A stretch of DNA of 32,176 bases from Deltaproteobacteria bacterium (GTDB lineage: Bacteria > Desulfobacterota > Desulfobacteria > Desulfobacterales > C00003060): positions 1 to 32,176 of the forward strand of contig JAFDKF010000029.1 in NCBI GenBank assembly GCA_019307135.1, given 5' to 3'. Both the position numbers and the translations under genes were made by a program. Under the pieces are notes generated by a model that saw nothing but the letters and a program-made list of their open reading frames with translations, did no database searches and had not been told where the DNA came from. Positions 1-5,779 of the stretch are shown here, one piece after another; position 1 is the stretch's first letter, and each line of letters opens with the position of its first letter.

Positions 1-201
1 CGCACAGGCCTGATCCAGGAATCTCATCAGATAGGTAAATTTATAGGTCATTGGCTGTTGAGAAATCCCGATGTAGGCAAAAAGAACTGCCGCGCCAGCG
101 GCTTACTTGAACCATCGGTTGGAGCCGACAATCCCGTGGCCAAGCAAGCTTGTCCACGGTCTCGCGGCTCACCCGCCGCACCGTTAGCATCGAAAAAATA
201 A
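1..201 (+). CDS. C-terminal end of an unknown protein (partial, cut by window edge)
   Basis: The first reading frame is open from base 1 to a TAA at 199-201; the other two plus frames stop within the first 40 bases. The first 30 codons read like ordinary protein (contains FIGHWLLRNPD). The last 30 or so run through the attC-like fold at 105-189 and are rich in Pro, Ala and Ser, as happens when a cassette gene reads into its recombination site. No family is recognised. The real gene starts outside the window. This could also be chance openness, as only 66 codons are visible. Confidence 0.35.
   Translation, partial: RTGLIQESHQIGKFIGHWLLRNPDVGKKNCRASGLLEPSVGADNPVAKQACPRSRGSPAAPLASKK
105..189 (+). 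other. attC-like integron recombination site (candidate)
   Basis: The segment folds like an integron attC site. A left end with GAAC pairs with a right core GTTAGCA (183-189). An inner pair GAGCCG (122-127) matches CGGCTC (165-170). A central hairpin has stem CCGTGGCCAAG (135-145) and CTTGTCCACGG (149-159) with one mismatch. The arrangement parallels known attC sites, but the left core does not match the RYYYAAC consensus beyond AAC. No integrase gene is visible. The call rests on architecture only. Confidence 0.4.
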
Positions 202-223
202 CCCCAAAATATAGGTGATTAAA

Positions 224-460
224 ATGAAACATGAATCAACAAAATACGAATTTGAAGGTATTGAAATTTTAGACGACTTTGTATATGCAATCGTAAAAAT
301 CTCAATAACCCCACAAAACGACAATGTTGGTTTTACAAATATAAAAGTCAGCCTCGCATTAGAAAATGCCATTACAGCCGAGCCTGTTGATTCGATCCGT
401 GAAAAAGTTTTAACCAAAATCAAAAATGCTATCGATATAGACAAATTGATTTGCGATTAA
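224..460 (+). CDS. Small hypothetical protein, 78 aa
   Basis: ATG at 224 is chosen over an in-frame GTG at 215 because AGGTGA (213-218) gives a ribosome binding site five bases before it. The protein has alternating hydrophobic residues suggesting beta strands, then a Lys-rich helix (VLTKIKNAIDIDK). It has no membrane segment and no recognised family. It begins 35 bp after the attC-like site, the position expected for a gene-cassette ORF. It is AT-rich compared with the rest of the window, which fits acquired DNA. Its 3' end overlaps a small minus-strand ORF (429-560). Confidence 0.5.
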   Translation: MKHESTKYEFEGIEILDDFVYAIVKISITPQNDNVGFTNIKVSLALENAITAEPVDSIREKVLTKIKNAIDIDKLICD

Positions 461-560
461 TTTCTTTTTGAATCGCAGCCGTTAATTCTTTCATTATTGG
501 TTCATTTTTTAAAAGTTGCCTATCCGCACGGGCAATTGTTTTCATAATAATTTTACCCAT
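429..560 (-). CDS. Small hypothetical protein, 43 aa, antisense-overlapping
   Basis: On the minus strand an almost ideal ribosome binding site, AAGGAGGT (573-566), lies five bases before an ATG (560-558). The frame runs 43 codons to TAG. The product is basic and helical, beginning MGKIIMKTIARADRQ and ending INRKSICLYR, with no recognised domain. It converges with and overlaps the last 32 bp of the ORF at 224-460, and it diverges from the ORF at 592. The ribosome binding site is the main support. A toxin or antitoxin-like small cassette protein is possible but nothing in the sequence shows it. Confidence 0.45.
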   Translation of the reverse strand: MGKIIMKTIARADRQLLKNEPIMKELTAAIQKEINRKSICLYR

Positions 561-591
561 CGAATACCTCCTTAATTAGGTTGTATGCCAA

Positions 592-858
592 ATGAAAAAG
601 CTACTTCAAAAATTCATCACATGGTACCGTGGGCAAACCGATTATTCTGTTGGGCAACAAATCGGGCGGCATGCCGATAACCGAACACGATCCGTAAAGT
701 TGCCACCAATACCCGCTGAATTCGATCCGCCTTTAATCGCCCGGATTCTTAATCCAATCGGTCGGTTTTGGTTGAAACATTTCAAATGGCTAATAACTAC
801 AAGCCTCTTTGTTATTGGGCTTTACTTAGCGTACTTACAATTAATAAAGCCCAAATAA
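592..858 (+). CDS. Small hypothetical membrane protein, 88 aa
   Basis: The protein has a basic N-terminus (MKKLLQKFITWYRG), a middle part with PPIPAEFDPP, and one predicted transmembrane helix near the C-terminus (about residues 66-84) followed by a short Lys-containing tail. This topology suggests a tail-anchored inner-membrane protein with its bulk in the cytoplasm. The ribosome binding site is weak (TTAGG about 11 bases upstream). No family is recognised. It lies in the presumed integron-cassette segment and diverges from the 43-aa ORF at 429-560. A minus-strand open stretch overlaps its 3' end. Confidence 0.5.
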   Translation: MKKLLQKFITWYRGQTDYSVGQQIGRHADNRTRSVKLPPIPAEFDPPLIARILNPIGRFWLKHFKWLITTSLFVIGLYLAYLQLIKPK

Positions 859-960
859 ATGCAGCGGCAAAAAGACTGTACCAATCATCCCAATCGGTGT
901 TTTCTTTATCATCGTATTTATTATGTTTTTTTTCATTTTAAGACCCAATTTTCTAAAATT

Positions 961-1175
961 GCTAACCAGCGGGTGAACTTGACCGGTGGAACGCTGCGGC
1001 AAAATCCAATATATTGGCCCGGCAAGTTACCCTTTTCGTTGTTGCCGGACGCTTCGCGCCGGCAACAACGCGCTGCGGATTTCATCCGCCGGTCGCTCGG
1101 CGCTCCGCGCCTCACAACCAGCGAATTCACCTGACAAAATCTGGGTATGACCCCTCCGGGCTCATACCCAGATTT
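961..1175. repeat. Cluster of strong hairpins, possible second attC-like site(s)
   Basis: This segment has no convincing gene. It starts with TGCTAAC (complement of the GTTAGCA core at 183). A hairpin at 1038-1069 has an 11-bp perfect stem (GTTGTTGCCGG / CCGGCAACAAC), one bulged A, and a CGC-TTC-GCG tip. A second hairpin at 1137-1175 has a perfect 14-bp stem (AAATCTGGGTATGA / TCATACCCAGATTT) with a short GC tip. The words AACCAGCG...TGAC occur at about 964 and 1117 as imperfect direct repeats. No T-run follows, so these are not typical terminators. No right-hand GTTRRRY core was found. Confidence 0.4.
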
Positions 1176-1325
1176 GGGTGAGCCAGGGGGACGTCCGTAA
1201 ATAAGTAACTAACTGGTCCTAAGGCACTTGCAGCCGCCACCTGAACGTTGCGGCTGAAGAGCGGCACATTTGTAGCGTAACAAAAAGGCAACCTTTAAAG
1301 GGTTGTTTCAGGAGCATGGTATGGC

Positions 1326-1760
1326 ATGAAAAAGAGGAAGAAACGAAAACAGACTAGAAATGTACTCTTTAACACCTCACCGAAGATTAGAATGTCAGAG
1401 CTAATTTCGCAGTATGCTTCGGACTACATCAATATGGGAGACAACACCGAAGAACGTCAAAGCCTTCTCAACGGCGCTTGCTCAGCTTGGAATGTAGCGG
1501 TTTTACCTGAGCATTTACGTGAGTATGCACTGCGCCATAACGTAGAGGAGTACAAAAGACTCAATCCAGCCATCGACGACTCAGACAATTTGATTCATGA
1601 TATGCAAGCCTTGATTACGAGGAAGCTGGAAATGTTTCCTGATGTAAAAAAAGTTATTGTAGACGCTTTCGTCGAACCGATCAATGATACTCAATACCGA
1701 ATCAACATAGTCTCAACAGACAATCCAGAGCAACTGCAAAAAATGCTAACAAGCACGTGA
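1326..1760 (+). CDS. Hypothetical protein, 144 aa
   Basis: The ATG at 1326 follows AGGAG (1310-1314) by 11 bases; ATGs at 1316 and 1321 are in other frames that stop early. The protein starts with a strongly basic stretch (MKKRKKRKQTRN), continues with an Asp/Asn-rich helical middle and ends in a beta-rich part (VIVDAFVEPIN, YRINIVSTD). No signal peptide or membrane helix is visible. I do not recognise the family. It lies just right of the hairpin cluster and could be a cassette gene. Downstream to 1902 there is nothing convincing. Confidence 0.5.
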   Translation: MKKRKKRKQTRNVLFNTSPKIRMSELISQYASDYINMGDNTEERQSLLNGACSAWNVAVLPEHLREYALRHNVEEYKRLNPAIDDSDNLIHDMQALITRKLEMFPDVKKVIVDAFVEPINDTQYRINIVSTDNPEQLQKMLTST

Positions 1761-1902
1761 TCGGGGAAATGTTGGGGACGCCTTTTAGTTTTCCAGTTTC
1801 TAAGTAATCCTTTTAGAGCCGGTTCATGATGGCAGGAAAGTCGAAGATAGATGAGGATTGTGAGCAATTGAGCGTTGTAGGGAACGTTGGGGCCGTTGTT
1901 GA

Positions 1903-2268
1903 CTAAAGGCACCAGTTGAATTAGCTGGCTACGAGATTTTCAAGGAAGTGGCCATGGGCGGTGGATTTGGAAAATATGGCGATGCCAAGCGCAAGGCACA
2001 GATCTCCAGAAACTGCATAGAGAAAAAAGCTGAGCCTCAGAAACTACGCCTGTTCTGCACGAAGGTCCCAGTTGTAGGATGATATTACAAGATTGAGCCA
2101 GCTCAGGGTAAAGAAAACAAGGTGGTCAAGACACCCGGGGATGTAGAACAAGCTGATGTTGACAGACTCCGTGATCTCGGTTGGCGCGACCAGGACATCT
2201 TTGATGCTGCCTACCACGGTGCATCGATGGTTTCATCGAGTACCGTGTACAAGGCATTCGTACGCTGA
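1903..2268 (+). pseudogene. Decayed AhpD/carboxymuconolactone-decarboxylase-like gene
   Basis: One reading frame is open from 1903 to 2268 except for a TGA at 2080-2082. The second half (2083-2268) contains DVEQADVDRLRDLGWRDQ followed by DIFDAAYHGA and ends YKAFVR, which resembles the C-terminal part of AhpD/CMD-family proteins. The first half (contains ELAGYEIFKEVAMGGG) is not recognised. No start with a ribosome binding site is evident and the CxxC redox motif of the family is missing. A selenocysteine reading of the TGA is unlikely (see rejected items). The 197 bp to the sir2 start hold only a short open frame. Confidence 0.45.
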
Positions 2269-2465
2269 GAGTAGCGTTGCTCATTCATAGTATTCAAAGG
2301 AAAGCGGGGCGCCCATAGAATTATTAGTATCTGGGAAGACAGTGGGGCCACACCTCTGGCCGAAGTCAAGGAGTTCGGAATCTTTCACCTGGGAACCCGT
2401 GGAGTGGCCGTTATGGAGATGAATCGTGAAGTGTTGCGCATTGCGCTAATTCGACATGGCGAATC

Positions 2466-3227
2466 ATGGCAAATACGATAAAGAACAAGATTTCACTGAT
2501 TGCGCAGAAAATTGGAGAAGCGGGCAAAAACGTTGTTTTTACGGGCGCTGGCATATCCACCGAAAGCGGGATTCCTGACTACCGTAGTAAAGGGGGTATC
2601 TGGGACAAATTTCGGCCAGTCTATTTTGACGAATTCATGTCCTCGAGAGAAGCTCGCGTAGAATACTGGCGGCGCAAGGCGGAACTCTACCAAGATCTTG
2701 TGCAGGCCAGACCCAACCCGGCCCATATATCACTCTTCAAACTCTATGAGATGGGGTTACTTGAAGCAGTCATCACCCAAAACATTGACGGTCTGCACCA
2801 AGAATCCGGTATTCCAGATGATAGAGTCATCGAATTACATGGCAGCAACCGCCGAGTACGCTGCATGAGTTGTGGGAGCGTGACTTCTATACACGAAGCG
2901 CAAGAGCGTTTAAAGCGTGGGGACTTGGCTCCGCAATGCAAATGCGGGGGTTATTTGAAACCGGACACCATTTCATTCGGCCAGGCCATGCCTGAAGGGG
3001 AAATGCAAAGAGCAACTGAACTGTCTCGAACCTGCGACTCCTTTATGGTTGTGGGCTCGACCCTGCTTGTTCAACCAGCCGCCCTGATGCCGAACTATGC
3101 CAAGCAGGGCGGTGCCTTTCTGACTATTGTCAACCTATCGGGGGGGACCCCATATGACGAGATGTGTGATGTATTGATTCGCGGAAAAGCTGGGGAAGTT
3201 TTGCCTCAGATCGTCGACGCGATATGA
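2466..3227 (+). CDS. Sir2-family NAD-dependent protein deacylase
   Basis: Cytoplasmic sirtuin that removes acyl groups from protein lysines, consuming NAD+ and releasing nicotinamide and O-acyl-ADP-ribose. The 253 aa match the family length. The NAD-binding GAGIS (27-31), GIPDYR (35-40), TQNID (104-108), catalytic His125 in LHG, and a four-cysteine zinc site (Cys133, Cys136, Cys158, Cys160) are all present. The start is the first in-frame ATG; its ribosome binding site is poor. It lacks the Ala-x2-Tyr-x2-Arg type signature as far as I can see, so the preferred acyl group cannot be told. No neighbour suggests a dedicated substrate. Confidence 0.93.
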   Translation: MANTIKNKISLIAQKIGEAGKNVVFTGAGISTESGIPDYRSKGGIWDKFRPVYFDEFMSSREARVEYWRRKAELYQDLVQARPNPAHISLFKLYEMGLLEAVITQNIDGLHQESGIPDDRVIELHGSNRRVRCMSCGSVTSIHEAQERLKRGDLAPQCKCGGYLKPDTISFGQAMPEGEMQRATELSRTCDSFMVVGSTLLVQPAALMPNYAKQGGAFLTIVNLSGGTPYDEMCDVLIRGKAGEVLPQIVDAI

Positions 3228-3376
3228 AGTTGAAGCGGGGTAAGTTGGAGCAGCCCGTTTACAGCGGCTGCTCAATTCGGATGCTATGCTTTTCATATCG
3301 AATATTGAAAGATAGTTAGGTGAAACGGGGAATTATACCTACATTTCAGATCCAAGTGTGGGACTATCGTGGGACT

Positions 3377-3426
3377 TGGTGCCCCCGGCGTGAATCGAAT
3401 ACGCGGCGCAAGGATTAGGAATCGTT
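3377..3426 (-). other. tRNA-Arg 3'-half copy, putative attachment-site scar
   Basis: About 47 bases match the 3' half of the intact tRNA-Arg at 5699-5774, from the anticodon stem through the T arm and acceptor to CCA, in the same orientation and with a single mismatch before identity ends near 3423. The 5' half is absent. Such 3'-end duplications are the normal footprint of tyrosine integrases that insert into tRNA genes. The pair 3377/5699 would be the two ends of an element of about 2.3 kb. Confidence 0.75.
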
Positions 3427-3449
3427 TCCGGGGCAATTGGTCAGGATGC

Positions 3450-3488
3450 GGGGAAAGCCTTTATCAATCGGGTTTTCCCCGTTTTTTC
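3450..3488 (+). terminator. Rho-independent terminator
   Basis: A 10-bp stem with one mismatch, GGGGAAAGCC (3450-3459) and GGTTTTCCCC (3471-3480), with an 11-base loop is followed by GTTTTTTC. It lies just inside the tRNA fragment, 220 bp after sir2. Confidence 0.6.
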
Positions 3489-3604
3489 ATTGGATTGTGA
3501 CAATTTTTCAACTTTAGATTTTGTTAGGTTCTGTTAGGTCTTTTTTGAACGTCGTGGTGACAAAATGGTTACAATCTGGAATGAACCCCTCTTGGTGAAT
3601 TGAA

Positions 3605-3751
3605 ATGTCGAATACATATAATAACTATTCGAGAATTTCAATTAAGACAGATAGCAAGCATGATGAAACCGCCAATGAGCGGCCAGGAGAAATGTACCAG
3701 CGCTTTACGCCGAGCATCTGCTTGGAGTGCCTGGAAATCGCGCGGGAATAA
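3605..3751 (+). CDS. Possible small protein, 48 aa
   Basis: The frame starts MSNTYNNYSRIS and ends CLECLEIARE, with a GGTGA about eight bases before the ATG. It has protein-like composition and two cysteines spaced CLEC near its end. No homologue is recognised. It sits inside the putative tRNA-bounded element. A different frame covering the same bases is open for 63 codons but looks less protein-like. Low confidence. Confidence 0.25.
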   Translation: MSNTYNNYSRISIKTDSKHDETANERPGEMYQRFTPSICLECLEIARE

Positions 3752-3915
3752 TCTCGAGACAGCCGTCTACCGCCTTCTTTGCTTCATATAGTCGATTGAG
3801 CTGGGCGAGGCCAGGGGCAACCACAACACGCCCAAGTCGCCAGGTTGGTTTTTTGTGAATACTCTTCCGCGCCCACTGCGCGACACGAAGCCTAACTGAG
3901 AAAAAAATAGCGTTA

Positions 3916-4527
3916 TCATTTCAGCTTCAGTGTAAAGGTTACTAACATTCCAAGTCCGCTGCCGAGAATATTAGCAAATATGTCTGCCATTCCGGGGGTT
4001 CTTGTAGGAAGGAAGAGTTGAAGAACTTCAATTGCAGGACCCAAGAGACCACCCGTCAATGTTACTATCAGAAAGGTGCCAAGATAGCTGAAGGCATATT
4101 TCCTTAAAATTATCACTGTGAGCAGAATACCGAAAGGAACAAAGAAAATGATATTCTTTAGAAAATCTGCTACATACAGAGATCCAATTCTCATATCCTT
4201 ATGTGGCAGACTAAGCACGGTTGCAGCAAGAGCATTTCGACTCGCAGGAATACAAAAGGGGCGAGGTTCACCTAAGATGCTTTTCGCTGTATTTCCTTCT
4301 CCTTCATCGAAAGCATACAATGCCAAGCAGCCAGGTGTTTTGCATTGGAACTCCAACAAGAAAAGTGTAGGTAAATTTGAGATAAGTGTCAAGAATAAGA
4401 GAGGGAGAGCGAGCGAGACGACTCTGAAGAGATGCCCTGTTGCCCTGAGAGAAGCTGGCGATGAACTCTTCTTCTGTGATCGATGCAAAAAGCGGATTGG
4501 ATAAAATGCGTTAAAAACCAGGGCCAC
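3916..4527 (-). CDS. VanZ-like membrane protein
   Basis: Inner-membrane protein of the VanZ-like family, whose molecular role is unclear outside teicoplanin resistance. Four hydrophobic segments are visible: LALPLLFLTLISNL near residue 40, FLKNIIFFVPFGILL near 125, the LGTFLIVTLTGGLL region near 150, and a C-terminal one. The family pattern FVPFG ... IEVLQLFLPTRTPGMADI ... NILGSGLG is clear. The long loop between the first two segments carries two cysteines. The frame opens at a GTG (4527) without a clear ribosome binding site, so the true start may lie downstream. It is the only convincing gene inside the putative tRNA-bounded element and may be cargo. Confidence 0.75.
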   Translation of the reverse strand: MALVFNAFYPIRFLHRSQKKSSSPASLRATGHLFRVVSLALPLLFLTLISNLPTLFLLEFQCKTPGCLALYAFDEGEGNTAKSILGEPRPFCIPASRNALAATVLSLPHKDMRIGSLYVADFLKNIIFFVPFGILLTVIILRKYAFSYLGTFLIVTLTGGLLGPAIEVLQLFLPTRTPGMADIFANILGSGLGMLVTFTLKLK

Positions 4528-5250
4528 AGGACATGCAGACCATCAAAAGGAACGCCCTCGGTGTGTGGGATTCCCCTGGGAGCTTTGCACAAGGATTCTT
4601 TTACTTTTCCTCCTGTCCGTTCCACTTCTTCGGTCTTTGCCGCTTCGTCTTTCTGGGATGTGGAAGGTGTAAGAAAACTGTCTTCGCTCAAACCTGAAAC
4701 GTCTTCCACCGTTATCTTGAGGTATAGCCTTTATTTGATTCGCTCCAATAGGTTCACAAAATACATCCGGGGCCAGGGTCTACGTCTCATCCTAATAGTT
4801 AATATAGGCGTGGTGAGACTAAATGTCGCCGGTGGCCCCAGACTTCTGTTGAAAAATATATGTGGAAATTGCCCCCACCATATGCCGTGTCACGAAGCTC
4901 TCCAGAACCATTTCAAAGTTTAGACCTTGTTGCTTCTTTAGGCTTTTCTGTGAGTTACAGAACATGCACACCGAAGCAAGCTAAGGTTTACGTACACCGT
5001 GGGTGTTGTTTCAGAGAAATTACGGTGATCACGAACACAGCAGGGGCAACATTGTCAAAGATCTTTTTCTAAACAAAAGATAATGCAGATTAAAAAGAAT
5101 TCAATAAGAAATCGGCACAGGTGAACAAGAAAAAAGCTGTGATATTCTTTAAGGTAATATTCGGCCAAGAGTCAAAATAGGGGTCGGGTCTTCATTCTTG
5201 ACAAGGGCGATGAGGATAGGAGAGAAACAGAAAAAGGGCTTAGGCTGATT
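4528..5250. other. Intergenic stretch without a convincing gene
   Basis: Plus-strand frames at 4483-4923 and 4860-5072 are open but have no ribosome binding site, atypical composition and no recognisable domain; a minus-strand frame at 4389-4709 overlaps the VanZ-like gene out of frame. I see no tRNA, terminator or repeat until the transposable element that starts at 5251. Confidence 0.5.
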
Positions 5251-5669
5251 GTAACTTTTCAATAGGTTCGGGGAAGTCACCTGAAATCAAGCCCGCCGAC
5301 AGGCAATTAAATTTGAAAACGTCTGAAACTCGCTTATAAGTGAGCCTAAAGAAAAAAGAGTATTGATGACGTTAAAACACGCGTCCTTAGACTTGAAATT
5401 CGTAACTTCTCAATAAGTTGGGGCAAATCATGTTTTGCGACTATTCACTGGATTCCCGCTTTCGCGGGAATGACAGGGACTTGCAGCCAATCGTCATTCC
5501 CGCGAAAGCGGGAATGTTACCCGGACTTTTTGAGAAGTTACTGAAATTCATATGTGCTAACGAAAGGATCAGAAAGCCGCCTCTTTTTTCTTAAGGCTCA
5601 CTAATGCGCTCAGACAGTCAGACGTTTTCAAATTTAACCGCCTGTCGGCTCAGGTTATTGAGAAGATAC
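5251..5669. mobile_element. Outer MITE-like element, 419 bp, interrupted
   Basis: Ends GTAACTTTTCAATA (5251) and TATTGAGAAGATAC (to 5669) are inverted. The arms continue inward as a long inverted repeat: TTTGAAAACGTCTGA on the left matches TCAGACGTTTTCAAA on the right, and AGTGAGCCT matches AGGCTCACT. It is flanked by GGCTGATT (5243-5250) and GGCTGACT (5670-5677), an 8-bp target duplication with one difference. No coding capacity. The centre is interrupted by a related element at 5402-5541. GTAA ends with 8-bp duplications are typical of IS66-family elements, so an IS66-type transposase elsewhere may move it (inference). Confidence 0.8.
5402..5541. mobile_element. Inner MITE-like element, 140 bp, nested
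   Basis: Terminal inverted repeats GTAACTTCTCAATAAGTT (from 5402) and AACTTTTTGAGAAGTTAC-like right end (to 5541) are flanked by perfect 8-bp duplications TGAAATTC (5394-5401 and 5542-5549). The interior holds a hairpin pair of ATTCCCGCTTTCGCGGGAAT and its complement, the kind of sequence common as dispersed palindromes in proteobacteria. Inserted into the 419-bp element, hence younger than it. Confidence 0.85.
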
Positions 5670-5698
5670 GGCTGACTAACCTAACACCTTGAAATCAT

Positions 5699-5774
5699 TG
5701 GTGCCCCCGGCGTGAATCGAACACGCGGCGCAAGGATTAGGAATCCTTTGCTCTATCCACTGAGCTACGGGGGC
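5699..5774 (-). tRNA. tRNA-Arg, anticodon CCT
   Basis: The minus strand folds into a full cloverleaf: acceptor GCCCCCG / CGGGGGC, discriminator A and an encoded CCA (5701-5699), D arm GCTC-AGTGGATA-GAGC, anticodon stem AAGGA / TCCTT with loop TTCCTAA, a five-base variable loop and T arm GCGTG-TTCGATT-CACGC. The loop gives anticodon CCT, reading AGG. It lies five bases after the stop of the lytic transglycosylase gene in the same direction, so the two may be co-transcribed. Its 3' half is duplicated at 3377-3426. Confidence 0.97.
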
Positions 5775-5779
5775 TATTT

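Noticed and set aside
859..1134. 91-codon plus-strand frame
   Set aside because: It crosses the hairpin cluster, has no ribosome binding site and has unprotein-like composition.
2080..2082. Selenocysteine reading of the in-frame TGA in the AhpD-like frame
   Set aside because: No CxxU/UxxC arrangement surrounds it and no obvious SECIS hairpin was seen; decay is simpler.
2276..2480. Open frame ending with [13 protein letters not shown], similar to a histidine-phosphatase RHGE motif
   Set aside because: The motif is at the very C-terminus, no start is convincing, and it runs into sir2; a chance match is likely.
4483..4923. 146-codon plus-strand frame
   Set aside because: No ribosome binding site, no domain, and it partly overlaps the VanZ-like gene antisense.
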